Assembly (NCBI RefSeq): GCF_000801105.2 | Contig: NC_079514.1 | Location: 31,979,075 to 32,043,074, forward strand | Length of the DNA: 64,000 bases | Source: Raphanus sativus | Lineage: Eukaryota; Streptophyta; Magnoliopsida; Brassicales; Brassicaceae | Reading direction: 5' to 3' | In this document: piece after piece, positions 36,881 through 49,977 of the stretch | How positions within the stretch are numbered: position 1 is the stretch's first letter | How the letters are laid out: each line of letters opens with the position of its first letter | Translations under genes and position numbers: made by a program | Notes under the pieces: model-generated | The model's input: only the letters and a program-made list of their open reading frames with translations | Database searches by the model: none | What the model was told of the DNA's origin: nothing

Positions 36881-39269
36881 CCAGAGACGAAAAAGGTGAA
36901 AGTTATAAAAAAAAAAGAGTGAAGTCGAAAGCCTTGTGATATGTGATCTCCATTTTCTTAACTTTTTCGAATCTTCTCCAATGGACAGAGATGTATACAG
37001 TTTTGGTGATATGTAGTTGGGACTTTTGAACTATTCCTCTAGCTTACGTATCTAGCACTAGGACTTATTCAAAAGATAGCACATGTTTCTTCTACGTAGA
37101 CTACTACTTAATTTGTTGGTCAATTAACACAAAAATTAATTTCTTTTGAGTGCATATGTACTTGACTCTTTGGAATTTCATAAATTTACTGTAAATGTCA
37201 AAAGTAATCTTAAGATATGGCTAAACTAACACTATATTCATTAGTGTAAGTTTTGTAATCAATATTATGAATCAATCATTTTTATCGTCTGATTAATTAT
37301 ACTATTACAATAATGAGTATATTACATAAACAACACAATTTTATCATTTTTATGAGAATTCATGTATGACTGCACAATTCCAAACCCTTCTATAAAATTT
37401 ATGTTCGATGATACGTACTGCATCAAACTAAAGATTTTTTGTATACTATTTTTTCATAATCTGTATAATTTAGTATTTTATAAGGTTTTAACCTCAGACT
37501 TCCAAATATAGAAATATTAATAAATTTTTAGTCAAACCATCATACAATACCAAGTAGCTTCCACCATATTATGAATCAGTGAATCATGAATCTATAATAG
37601 CACATCAGACTATCGGGTAGACTGTCTTTCAGTTGGACTGACTAATATTCAAAAACAATGATGATGAGAGGTTAATTAATTGCACATGTGACTTATCTAC
37701 CATGATAGTTAAGACTTTCCAACTCATTTCTAATTTTTTCTGTAAAATAGAAATATTCTATTATAAAAATGAGTTTTATTTTAAATATGATTTTATAAGA
37801 TTTTTTATATGTTATATGAAAATATAGAGTAGTGCTACTTTGCCTCTATATTTAAAAGTAAAAAAAAATATATTTTTTTTTCCTAATTATAAAGAAACTA
37901 TATTATGTAGGTATAGATTGGGACAAAACACCTATATAATAAATTTCATCTATTTAAAATAAAATATAGTTGGAAATGCATTAATATACATAGCATACAA
38001 CGACTGCTTATTTCATAACTCTATGTATCATTCAGTTTTAGAGTGCATTTATATGTGAAATCAGTAATTCATTTCTACGACTTAAGAAAAAAAAATAAAC
38101 AAAAAAATATCACTTGCAAAAGTAAATAAATATAAATTGCAATGTATTCATATTTTTTTTATTCATTAGTAACAATTTTCCTTTCAATATTGTTTCAGTA
38201 ATTATAATAATTATTTATTCATTTCTTACTATTTTTTTTTATTTTTTTATATCTTTTCAGTAAATTTTCTATTTATTTTGTTAATTTTGGCTGTTTATTA
38301 AGGAATTACTATAAAAATCTGTGTATGTTCTTGTAAAAACTAACACCAACATATATACACATTAACAAATGAATAATGCAAAAGAGAAAATATTTAATTT
38401 GCATGCTTCTCTTAATTTAAATAAAATATTAAAAATATTATGAGATTAGTAATTAATTGTATAATTTTTATAACCTACTTTAATAATGAATTAAATATTC
38501 TTACCTTAGTTATAAATTAAATATATATGTTATATTTTTATTTTCAGTGTATCAAAACTGGAGACATCAATTCTTAATATGTAGAAATTAAATAAAAAAA
38601 CTTATACCAAAAATGAAACATTAGCAACTATATTTATAGATTTTCAGAATAGTAAATATGTAATATGTATATATTATAAAATAAAATAAATATTAATACA
38701 GAAATACCCTGAATAGATTTCATATTGGTTTTATAATTAACTATTTTCAAAGATATTAGTAAATTAAGTTATTATAGTTTTATTGAATTTTTTCATAATT
38801 ATTAGAAATCTAGACAAAATAAAATATAATTATTATTAACATTATATGGCATTTTATTTTAGCATTTGGTTTTAGACTATTACTATGATATAAAATAAAA
38901 TAAATCACAGTTTTAAAAATATGTAGTAGCTAGTTACAGTTTCTTCGATATTTTCAGAGCTGCGAAAGTCTCTCAAACCATAAATTAATATATTACATTC
39001 CAAGTAATAAAAATACTAATGAACAATTATAATGAACTTTAAAACAGTTAATTTAGGGTTTGCCTTGCCCACCAAAGAGGATGCAACCTCCACCCAATTT
39101 AATCACTTCGGACAGCAAATTATGTTAAATGAACAATAAATTCGTATATCTGTCTCTCCTATAAACTACCCACTCTATCACACAAACACCATCAATTTAT
39201 ATAACACTCTCACGTACAACTCCACAAAATTCAAATCAAAACCATTTCTTCACCACCACACACCACATC
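36881..39269. other. AT-rich intergenic region upstream of BODYGUARD-like gene
   Basis: About 2.4 kb without a supportable gene or clear transposon ends. Near its right end a TTTATATAA sequence (about 39197-39205) lies some 70 bp upstream of the hydrolase start and could serve as TATA box. Confidence 0.5.
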
Positions 39270-42200
39270 ATGGCCATTGCACGGTGGCTCAACCAAACCG
39301 TAGGCTTCTTCGTCTTCTTTTTCCTCGACATTTTAGATTTCTTTCTTTGTTTTACTTACAAGATGTTAGATTTCTTCTTCGAATCCGAATGGAAACCCTG
39401 TTACTGCTCTTCTCCGCCCGAGGCACAAGCCAAGACCAGGAAGATCATAGTTTCCGAACGAGGAGAGTACTCAAAAGTTGTGTCTATGACAAGAACTAAG
39501 ATCCATTTCGACGAGATCTCAGACACACTTTACTCACGTGGTCCTTCGCTTCTCGTGAGGCTCTCTAAGCTCGTGAGTTCCGTGAAATGCTTCAGTTACA
39601 AAGGCTTGATCATGAGAGGCAGTGTGGTGGAATCTTGTGCTCATAATTATGAGTCTAAGAAGAAGATTTCTAGTGGTAACAAAAAGAGATTAATGACTTT
39701 GAATTCTACGGTGGTTGAGAAATCTACGACAACTCCAAGATGGTCTGACTGTCATTGCAGCTTTTGCACTTCTTGGCTTTCTCCTTCCAACAAAGATTCT
39801 CTATTCGTCAAAGTTCAACAACCTAAAGGTAAAAGCAAAATGCATTATATCCAAATTTATACAATTATTCGTATTTATACGCATTCAGAAAAATTGGATG
39901 GTTGGTTACCTTAAATTTTTGTGAGATGAAAGTTGGTTCGTTGTTATAGAAATAGTAACATGAGCGTAAGACAATAAAGTCACCATTTACATATAAAGTA
40001 AAACATAATCCTTTCATTTCATACTAAATGATGTTTTATTTAATGCCCCTTAGTTGTTTCTCAAGACAACAATAAGCAACTAATTATTTATTGTAAAGTC
40101 AATTAGGGAAAACATAAAGTAATTTGTAATTCGAAAAGCATATCTTTGTTTAAAAGGAAACAAATTTTTGACAAAGACATCAATTAATATGAGTATTTTA
40201 CGAAAACTTGAGTACTTACAAGAAATATAACACTGATCGTCGTTAAGCATTTTTTTGACTAACCGTAAACCGTGGTTTAGCATATTACTCATGAAGAAAA
40301 GGTTTCTGCATTTTTGAGTTATAAATAAATATTATTGTCCTTACCATCCCATACACTATAAGCTTCTTTATAATTTTTTTTTTTTGAAACTGCTTCTTTA
40401 TAATTTCGGGGAATATATATATGTGCAGATAATAAGAAGGCAAGAGACAACGTTGTATTCATACATGGTTTCTTATCATCATCATCCTTTTGGACAGAGA
40501 CTCTCTTCCCAAACTTTTCTGATTCAACTAAATCTAATTATAGGCTCATCGCAGTCGATCTTTTGGGTTATGGAAGAAGTCCAAAGCCAAACGACTCGTT
40601 GTATACATTAAGGGAACATTTAGAGATGATTGAAAAATCGGTGATCTCTCAGTATAAACTCAAAAAGTTTCACATAGTGGCTCACTCTTTAGGCTGTGTT
40701 TTGGCTCTTGCTCTCGCTGTTAAACACCCTGGAGCTATCAAGTCCCTCACTCTCTTGGCTCCTGTAAGTCAGTTATACATATTTACTTCTAACAATTCCC
40801 TATTCTTAGAAATCAATGGATCATGACTAAAAATGTCATATCATTTTCTATATCAGTGTACGGTTCATTCTCACTTGTGGCATTATATTTTTAATACATA
40901 CTTCATGTTTTAGTTGTCTATAGTAAATATTGGATGGAGAATTTAATGTTTTCATGAAAATAGAAAGGGAAACATCCCAAAATCACTATACGGGTGATTT
41001 CAGTTCGGTGTCTAGATTTTTTCCCGGTTTAAGAAATGTAGGAACCAAATTGAAAATGAACTTAATTTCAATTGGTGTTGTATGTTTTTTTCCTTACAAA
41101 ACGTTGGTAATAGGAGTGTATATGATACACACCTTTTTGTTCGTGGTTGGGGTTTAATGTTTTAGAAACTATATCAACCAAACCAAAAATGAACAGTTTT
41201 GTTTCGTTTTCAGTAAAAACTCTGTTTTCTCAGCTTAGTTATGACACTAACTGTATATGAATATTTTGGTTAACTAAATGAAGTCATATAATATTGGCAG
41301 CCATATTACAATGTGCCAAAGGGAGTACATCCGGCGCAATACGTGATGAGGAAAGTGGCTCCTAAGAACGTTTGGCCACCGATGCAGTTTGGTGCATCGC
41401 TGATTAGCTGGTACGAGCACCTTGGCCGCACCGTTTGCCTTGTACTCTGCAAAGGCCATCGCTTGGTCGATTCTCTCACTCGCCTCTTCACCTTTAACAG
41501 GTACATATATAAGATTATTTCTGTACATTTACGTTTTAATATATTCTAATAAACTTGCAAGAAGAAAGAATCGTGGCCTTAGAAATCAGACGATCGATCG
41601 TAGGTTTACATCCACAAATTCCTTTGTTGAATTTAAGTAAGCAAGATTTGACCCGAAGTTCACGGTTCATGAGATTAGGGGAACACCGAAATGTCTAAAG
41701 TCTATAAGTTTTAATGAACCAACCACTCGTTTCCTACTCTTATTCAATATCTTGAAATTGACGTTTCGGAATTGTTATACAAAATTTCTAATAATAAGAT
41801 GTCGACTGGTTCACTTTAGTAGTTTTACATAAAAATACGTGATACCATATTAGGAAATGCGAGAGTGAAACCTAATAGCTTTATTGTATTAGAAAAAGAA
41901 GAAAAATGTCTTTAACACAGAAAGCAACTTATATCGACCATGTCTCCTCCATTATTTGGCCCCATTAACTTCCATTAATTTTGGAGTTTTATACTATAAA
42001 CTGTATGATCTGTACCATATAAAATGAGATACAAAAGGTATTCATAAGTTAAAAAGAATTTAAATATGTAAAATCCAGATCTAGTTTGGGTCTATAAGTA
42101 TAACAAAATTCAGATGAAATTCGAATTTGTTTGGTATAGGCTATTTAAAATTCTCTATCAAGATGAATTCTGCATCATTATAATCTATGATAAACTTAAA

Positions 42201-42620
42201 TAGTTTTACATACTACAGTCAAACATACATCAACAGTAAAGATCTATAAATTTGAATGAGCTAAATTAAACTACCTTTTGCAGGATGCGAACGTATTTGA
42301 TAGAAGGATTTTTATGTCACACACACAACGGGTCGTGGCACACATTACACAACATCATCTTCGGATCAGGAGGCAAGGTCGAGTCGTATCTTGACCATGT
42401 CCGTGATCACATGGACTGTGATGTCACCATCTTTCACGGTGGCAAGGATGAGGTAATTCCTGTGGAGTGTAGCTACAGCGTCAAGACCAAAGTGCCACGT
42501 TCTACCGTAAACGTCATTCCCGACAAAGACCACATCACCATTGTCGTCGGCCGACAAAAGGACTTTGCTCGAGAGCTTGAGCTCATTTGGCAAAGATCTA
42601 CTACTACTACTCAGAAGTGA
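39270..42620 (+). CDS. BODYGUARD-type alpha/beta hydrolase (cuticle), At5g41900-like
   Basis: Four exons: 39270-39828, 40429-40763, 41301-41500, 42284-42620; 1431 nt, 476 residues, close to Arabidopsis BDG-family length. The N terminus has a hydrophobic stretch (about residues 10-35, VGFFVFFFLDILDFFLCF) that would act as signal anchor. A conserved BDG N-terminal block follows, with RTKIHFDEISDTLYSR and WSDCHCSFCTSWL. The hydrolase core begins at VVFIHGF (195-201). The nucleophile elbow AHSLG gives Ser273, and the other triad members are probably Asp420 (HGGKDE) and His448 (DKDHIT). BDG proteins act in the epidermal cell wall in cutin formation; the substrate is unknown. Introns are GT-AG. No defects seen. 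Which BDG paralogue this is rests on remembered gene order. Confidence 0.92.
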
Positions 42621-45103
42621 ATATATGTATGTGATGAAACTGAAACTGTATGAAGTATATAATATACCAAGTAAACAAAAGAGATATATATTTTCCACTT
42701 AGAGTTAGTTAATTTTGTTTTGTTTTGTCTGTCTCTGTTCGAAAAAACAATGTCAAGACCATAATTTTGTTTTTCTCTTTATAACAAAGAAAGTAGTTAA
42801 CTAGTGTATACGCAGCCTCTTGTAGAGACACTTCAATTATCTATTAAATAGATGTTATAGAATAGCCTATTTGTCGATGTTAGAAGAATTATATTTTTTG
42901 ACAAAATGTTAGAAGAATATTCGGTGCTTAAATGATGTTTGTGGTTGATTCTTTTGCATTGCATATTTGCATCCACAAGGGTGATGAAATCATAAAATTT
43001 CCAAAAAATATTCTTGATGAGTTTATTTTGCAATATGACAAAGAGTCACTCATAAAGTATGTTTTGATCCTCGTAGTAATAATTAAGGTTAATAAGTCTT
43101 TTTTTAAAAAAAATGAGCAGGTTAATAAGTCTTTTTATATCAGATGTACTTTTAGCTTTGCGAAACTCATCTCGTAGCTATTTATTTGGATGTTAATTTG
43201 GTACTCTTTCCTTTTTCTTATTATAAATAGTTTTATGGAAATTCTTTTGCTTCTATATATTTAAGTAACTTTTACATTGATTGGTATATTGTAACCGATC
43301 AAATAATGTCAACTTTTTATAATTGTTTAAAATTATTAATTAAATATTCTTTTCAATTTTTTTTTAATATTAGTGATTTTAGCCTAAACTATTTAAAAAT
43401 AGAGGGACTATATTTTTTAAGTAAAAAAAAATAAAAACCCAAATGAAATATGTTTGTTAGAAATATGTTTATTAGAAGAACAAGGTAGGGCATTAAATGA
43501 AATGGACCGACCATGGTTGTATGATAGTGGAAAATCCAAGACGTGGCCTTAGTTTACTTCCCAATTTGTCTCTGTCGACAGTCGACTATGAGAGCCAATT
43601 GGATGCATTCACGTATTAATCTATATTCTCCATTTCAAATGGTAGAATAACATTAATTTAAATCCGATCTGGACAAATCAATTTTTCGGATCAATGAATC
43701 TGTTGTGCGTTCACTGCGAGCTAATAGGTTAATGAACTTTATACTCTTTTCTTCTCATAAAAAAAAATTATTTTGACATTTTCCACGTATATTAAGAAAA
43801 TTATTAAAATATATTTAATTTATTATTAATTACACCTATTTAACAAATAGTATTTGAGATAAATAAAATTATTTATAAAATCAGTGTAGTTTATAATTAA
43901 TTTTCAGCTGAAAATAATTATGATTTGCATTGAAATTTTAAAGTGATATTTTTTGTGAAACAAGAAAAAATTATTAGAATAACACTTATTATGAAACATA
44001 TGATGCATATGTTATATTTCATCTATGACATTTAGTAATAGTCATTAAGTGATTAAATATTCTAAATTAACATTAAACCAACAAACTAGTACTAAAACAA
44101 TAACAAATCATGATGAAAATAAACTAATAATCACATCAATAAATCAACTAAATCTTGGTTAATTTTATCACCACTATACTCATTTCTTCAAATAACATAA
44201 TAAAGTCTTAATAAAAAAACTCTTAATCAAAATATAAAAATCACATATAACTAGAGTTGTCAAATGGACGGGTTGGATAAATTTGGGTGTATTCGATTAG
44301 GTTTTATTTTTTTGGTGGACATTTTTGCTTGATGCCAAATAAAACTGTGTTCAAATGAGATTATAACCAAATAAAACCAAGATTTGTTAGAATGTCTATG
44401 GTTATATGATATAAAAACCACATATAAGTTATATGATATAACATACTTTACTCACATATTATATAATAAACATGATAATGTTTATTTATACTCCAACCGG
44501 TTCAACCAATAAATTTGAATCGCGTGTCAATATGAGTTTTTTATTTCACCAAATTAATAACTAGCAAATTTATCATTAAACTTTTACCGGATTAGTGACT
44601 GCATAACCAGATTTTCTGAAATGAATATATACAGTATTTCAGGTGTGGCGAACACACTCGTAAGAATTAATTGATTTCAAAACTATAAATAACCAACATT
44701 AAGGAGGGAAGACCTAATAAGAAGTTGATTTACTTTTCTTTGTTGTTAATGTATCATATATATTAGTTTCAAAAAAAAATGTATCATATATATGTTCGAC
44801 ATGACATATTCGTATCAAAAACAAAGAGAGGCTAAAATGGGTAGTGTTTGGCTAGTAAGTGTGTTTGGTCTCTGGTATAACGGTCTATGCAGATAGGAAT
44901 CGGATTAAGAGGTTATTAGTGAGGTTGGATATATATACCTATCTTAAAGACCTGTTTGTAGGGTACATCGGGTTCAAGATCTCACAATCACTACGGTTCA
45001 AACTTTTGCTGCAAGCAACTTGTGTCGACTCTGATGGGTCCTTCGTATGGACTCTTAGCTGGTTGTATTTTTCTCTCTTTGGTTCAGTTTGAGTTGTTGT
45101 TTA
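42621..45103. other. Intergenic region, no gene supported
   Basis: AT-rich 2.5 kb downstream of the hydrolase. A short stretch at about 44837-45092 (ATGGGTAGTGTTTGG onward) is less AT-rich and could be a decayed coding fragment, but every frame is broken and no family was recognised. Confidence 0.5.
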
Positions 45104-45573
45104 GAGCATCTCCAACTCATTGCTATATTTACCTCCAAATGCTATAATAGAGTAAAAAGTGCTCCAATTCATTGCTATATCCACCTCTATTATAGATGCA
45201 TATTTTTTTTTATTTTAAAACATTCTTTTAATTTTTAAACTTTTATAATTATATAAAAACAATTATTTTTATAAGAAAATACAGTTTTTATAAACATAAA
45301 ATGACACTTTTTATTTACCTAACAATCTTTTTAGTGAAACTTTTGTTTAAACAAAGTTAAAATTGTATGAAAATCTTATAAAATTAAAATTGAATAAGGT
45401 TGATTTGCAACTTTCAAAAATAAAAGGTACTTGTTGTAAAATAAAAATAGAATCTTTTGAGAATATTCTTTTTTAGAGGTAAAAATAAAGAAATACATTG
45501 GAGAGAAACACATCTCTATTTTAGAGATCCTCTATTTTAGAGATAGAAATAGGGAAATACATTGGAGATGGTC
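45104..45573. mobile_element. PIF/Harbinger-type MITE, 470 bp
   Basis: Left end GAGCATCTCCAA and right end TTGGAGATGGTC are inverted repeats, flanked by TTA on both sides (45101-45103 and 45574-45576). Inside are further CTCCAATTCATTGCTATAT and AAATACATTGGAGA copies. GAGCATCTCCAA-ended MITEs are very common in Brassicaceae. Confidence 0.8.
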
Positions 45574-45738
45574 TTAATTAGTATAGTTGCTTTTCAAGTT
45601 TCTGTTTCTTGTTATCCCTGTAATTTTATCAAAAACAAATAAATGGTAGTGATAATCTTAACATTTCTATTAAAACAAAAAGACCAGTGGCGCTTGATAA
45701 TCTTAACATTTTGATAATCTTAACATTTTTAACCATTG

Positions 45739-45922
45739 GTGGTAGTTTAGTGGCGCTTGAAGAAATAAACCCAATATGGTGAACTTTGGTTCGAACCCCA
45801 CTAGCCACACGGATATGAATTATTACTTTCGGTTCATTTAAATGCTTAGGAAAGAGTTTATCTCTGGGATTTCTGTGTTTTTAATAGATCCAGATTTAAC
45901 CATTTCTTTGTCAAAAAAAAAA
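45739..45922 (+). mobile_element. tRNA-derived SINE
   Basis: An RNA polymerase III A box (TGGTAGTTTAGTGG, 45740-45753) and B box (GGTTCGAACCCC, about 45788-45799) lie at tRNA spacing of about 35 bp. A tRNA-unrelated body follows, ending in a TTGTCAAAAAAAAAA tail at 45922. The tRNA-like part cannot fold into a proper tRNA. Target duplications were not clear. Directly upstream, AGTGGCGCTTGA and a doubled GATAATCTTAACATTTT (45688-45730) suggest a small local duplication. Confidence 0.65.
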
Positions 45923-47251
45923 TATTGGTAGTGTTTCACCAAACTTTTCGGTTCCTGCTTCTTTGTTCCGTCTTCACTCGGACCCCATAGAATTACTATT
46001 TTTACCAAAAATTTAAAATAATTACAATTCTTCTTGTAGCGACTTCATAGAAAGTATCAAATAAATCGTGACATATTTCTGGAACTACATTGTACGTCTG
46101 TAGTTTCCCTAAAAGACCAGGGGACTTGAGTTTTTTTAAATAAAGTTTTCTGTATATAGAAAAGAAAATGAAGATCAAAAAACAAAAACAAAAACAAAAA
46201 CATAGAGAATGTTAGGTAAATTGTTTTGGAATATATTACCAATAGATGCTTTTTTTTTTTGCTAAATTCGATAGATGCTTGTTACAAATTCAAATTACTT
46301 TCATGTGATAATAAAATATATGTGTCGGCAAAATTTGGTTAAAAGGCAAGGTTTATGTTTTCAATATGTTAATGTTTGGGCAAAATTTAATGATATTTTC
46401 GAACGGTTGTATTTGTTTGTTGTGGAGAAATATCGTGTTTTGAAAATAACTAGAGTGAATGTAAAGAAAAGATATGTGACTCCGCCGCTGGAAAGAATCA
46501 AATATTAGCTTTACATTTCTTTTGAAAATCGAATATGATTCCACGCTATCCTTTTGCACTCACATACATGGTTGAATGACACTCGTCGTGGCATCTTAAG
46601 GTATATAAACGCAGAAAAAAAGTGAGTAGGTAAAAAAAAGATAGAATGGTATAAACGTTGAAGGTAAAAAAGTGTATGAAATGAAAACATAACAAGTGTA
46701 GTTGTTACGTATACTATATGTGGTCGGTGTTACAAATGCATAATCAAAATATTGAATGGTAGATTCAATTAGTGTTTACAGAAAAGAAAGGACAATATAT
46801 TCTTGTTGTAGTGGTGCCGAACTAATTGATGCTGCGGTGAAATGAGCATAAACCAAATGTGACATTTAACCAAAATTCTCAACACAATTTTAAAGTTCCA
46901 TGCATATGTCATTAGCAAGATAGAATGAATGTGATTAGTAATGTAGGTGTGCTAATTATTTACAAACCGTTTTCTTTTAATATACCAAACATTTGAAACT
47001 TTATTGAGTGAGAGAAATATGATTGATGTTCTGTAGTTTTTCACCTTTGTGAATGACACGCTTCATTAATAGATATAAGGTTTTTTTTAAAAAATGCAAC
47101 AAGAAGCGCATTCATTCTCTCATTTGTATTAAAATTCAAAAAGTCGTTTTTTGTAAGCATCACCTAAAGCAAAAACTCTTCTTCGCTCCACTTGTCTTTC
47201 TTCTTCTTTTTCAAATTCTTTCCACATTCATAAATGTTTGTTCAACAATGG

Positions 47252-47287
<36 letters not shown>

Positions 47288-47670
47288 CTAAACAGAAAAA
47301 TGTAATTATCCAGAGCCAACGGATTACAAACCTTAATTATAGATCTCAAATTTCTGCCATTCAAAAGCTCGGGTTGCTGTTATGTTCGAAACGATAATTT
47401 TTTTGCCATTCATTACTTACATAGGATATACACAACGAATGAATCTGATCTTTCTTTTTTTTTTGTAATAAAGCTTTCTGATCTTGATTAGCAACCTTAA
47501 CTTGCAATTAATAGCTAATTCATCCCTCGAGACTTGGTAGCTCCAAAAATTTCCAGCAAAAGTGACCAAATAAATGTTTTGTGCAACCATTCATGTAGAA
47601 CTATGAGTTTACTGGAGTTCAGTGAGTGACATATAAAAAGAGAAATCTAAACTAACCTGGAAATGACTCG
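45923..47670. other. Intergenic region with TA microsatellite
   Basis: AT-rich. A (TA)n run of about 32 bp lies at 47255-47286. The 77- and 114-codon frames here are low-complexity and not supported as genes. A Mediator subunit 10 gene, expected here from my memory of the Arabidopsis order, was not found. Confidence 0.5.
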
Positions 47671-47679
47671 AAGGAGGAA

Positions 47680-47825
47680 CGAAGCGATGTAACTGAGGGG
47701 AATGAAGCCTGGTCCGACGTCATCAACCACTTACTGATCGTTCATATTATATATTATATAACCGATCGTAGATCTGAGTTAAGGGCCTCGTGCCAGACAA
47801 CAATCCCCTCAAAAGAAAAAGCTTC
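47680..47825 (-). ncRNA. MIR166E: miR166 precursor (MIR166e-like)
   Basis: On the minus strand, 47717-47697 reads as an exact miR166 (begins TCGGACCAGG, ends TTCATTCCCC). The opposite arm, 47806-47786, reads GGATTGTTGTCTGGCACGAGG, a miR166-5p star form. The two arms pair through GAGGGGA/TCCCCTC and CTGGC/GTCC-type helices, and an inner ACGATCGGTT/AACGATC stem leads to an AT-rich loop, giving a standard plant pre-miRNA. miR166 directs cleavage of HD-ZIP III mRNAs (PHABULOSA, REVOLUTA and relatives). The Arabidopsis counterpart at this position would be MIR166E (At5g41905), from memory. The limits of the primary transcript are not visible. Confidence 0.93.
47697..47717 (-). ncRNA. Mature miR166 (3p arm)
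   Basis: Twenty-one bases identical to the canonical miR166 sequence of land plants, located on the 3' arm of the hairpin. Confidence 0.95.
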
Positions 47826-49927
47826 AGAGATGAACATGGAATCCATAAGAAGAACCCTAGCTACCTTTTACAAGAGAGATGATCAGCTTATAATTTACAA
47901 AGGTCATAAAAGTGAAAGAGAAGGAGACAAGAACGCAATGATGAAAGGAAGAGGCAGATATATATTATTAGGAAAAGATATTGTGGAAATGTAGGTGGTA
48001 AAAATAATGAAAAGGCAAGAAGAAAAAGATAGAAAAGAACAAATATATTAAAGTCATATCTCATCAATTTGACAACCTTTTTTCGTTTTGTTTAATACAG
48101 TATATGTACTTAAACATTTTAGGCTTATAATGCTTTCACATGTATATGGTATTGGGCATTAAAAAAACAAATATTCTATTGGTGGATGATCGAGATACTA
48201 TCTCTTCTTAGTTGAACGTATCTCGGATCGAATTGGGTCATTGTTTTTTTCTTCAATTTCTGCAATTTAGCATAATTTACTAACAAATACGTTACTAAGT
48301 ATGTTTTATGTACCACGTAAAGTTAACATCACTTTCAGCACTAGGACGATGATGCTATAAGTCAAAATAGAAATTGAGAACGTCAAAGGATTAGTTGAGA
48401 AATAACCTAATATAAAATGAAATTAATAGGAAAAAAGAAAGAAAGAAGAGAAATAGGTGAATTATTAGGACATGATTATGTTGGATTCGATGAAAATTGG
48501 ATTACAGAGAAAAAAGTCTTCATAATCTTATTTACTCCATGTGACATTCACATACCTACCTCTCATTTCCCTCTCTCTCCAACCCACGCATGTATTCATT
48601 TTTATATGTTTTCAGTAAGAAAAGTCTTGTGATTGCCATATCCACAAAAGTTTAAATGTCACAAGAGAATATGTGGTATGGAATGGATGAACTACAAATA
48701 AATTCAGTGAAACATAAATTTACAAAGGAAAAGAAACAGACTTTAAAGGTACCCTCTCTCCCTCCTGCCATCCTCTATAAAAGATAAAAAGTTTTCGTGT
48801 GTTTAAGCAATAATAAATATATCGTTTTATGAGTAATTAGTTCCAATAATTTTAAACCAATAGCAATTCAATAAATATAATTAATTATATAAAAATTCAC
48901 TAATACCATATTCAGCTCTTAAAAATGTACAAAATATCATTTAAGAACATCTTTATAAAACATCTTTATAGGTTGCTAAAGAAAAGAACATCTTTATAAA
49001 ACATGTATCTTTTGGATACAAAAATAGTATTATCTATTAGTTCTTTGCTCATATATCCAGGTCCTTTTTAATATATTTATACATGTAAACATCTGTACTG
49101 AGTTACATATATGATATTTTGAATGTTATCTTTGCGTTGGTGTGAAAACCGTTTACTTTCCTTGCGTTCTTTCAACAATTGACAATGGCACTTCAATGCT
49201 CCTTAGGAAGCTGTCCTTTCTGTTGGGGCAAGTAATTTTTGTAAAATAAAAAATAGTTTGTACACAAATAGAAAAGCTTTCTTTTAACTAAAGACAATTG
49301 ACACTGCAATAGTGCAATCAACTCCAGTGGAAAACAAGATCACTTGTTCTATCGGCAAGGATATTCTTTTCAAAGATTAGTCATCTTGGTAAAAGGGGTC
49401 TTATATCTTTAATAGGAAGGATCACACAATAGTTAAGCAACAAACCAAACCCATGGATAGCAAGCAAGCAGGCTGGCAGCACCAAGAGATTAGCCCATTT
49501 GGTAACCTGTGTAACCCAATCTTTAATGGACTAATGAGAGTATGTGGCCTATCTATCTAGAAAACTCAGAGGGACTATGCAGAGATTCTCTTAGCCAAGC
49601 TAAAAGAACCAAACAAGTATAAAAAATAAATTGGGCTTTTGTTCGTGGACATTCCACATTCATATAAAAAGACAAAAAAAGAGAGAGTAGTGGTTACGTT
49701 GTTCACATAACAGTACTTTGATTACAGCAAAGTGAATGTTTGCGAGAAAAGAAAGTCTTTTTTGTGAAATCAGAAAAAAAGTGATCAAATCCAAAACGGC
49801 TATCTTGTCTTGTCTCTGAAAAATCCTGTCACTACTCTCTTAAACCCTTTCGCCTTACGAATCTCCCTTTTTCTTCTTCTTCTCTCTTCAATGATTCCAC
49901 TGTCTGAATTTCACTCAACCTGTTCCC
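47826..49927. promoter_or_regulatory. Shared intergenic region between MIR166 (-) and SCL23 (+)
   Basis: About 2.1 kb separating two divergently transcribed loci. AT-rich in the middle, with CT-rich tracts (CTTCTTCTTCTCTC) at about 49870-49888 in the probable SCL23 leader. No gene is supported; the 71-codon frame at 48417 is not protein-like. Confidence 0.45.
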
Positions 49928-49977
49928 ATGGCTTCAAAACGTGTCCACAGAGACCACACCGATCTCTCCACCGTTAA
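49891..49977 (+). promoter_or_regulatory. Upstream ORF overlapping the SCL23 start (28 codons)
   Basis: An ATG 37 bp upstream of the SCL23 start opens a frame of 28 codons that ends with TAA at 49975-49977, inside the SCL23 coding region and in a different frame. An overlapping uORF so close to the start would lower translation of the main protein if the transcript begins upstream of it. Confidence 0.45.

Noticed and set aside
44837..45092. Possible decayed gene starting ATGGGTAGTGTTTGG
   Set aside because: All frames are broken and no family could be recognised.
45739..45815. tRNA gene suggested by A and B boxes
   Set aside because: No acceptor stem or cloverleaf pairing, and the sequence runs into an A-tail; it fits a SINE.
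47053..47397. 114-codon frame across the TA microsatellite
   Set aside because: Much of it is translated (TA)n and low-complexity sequence.
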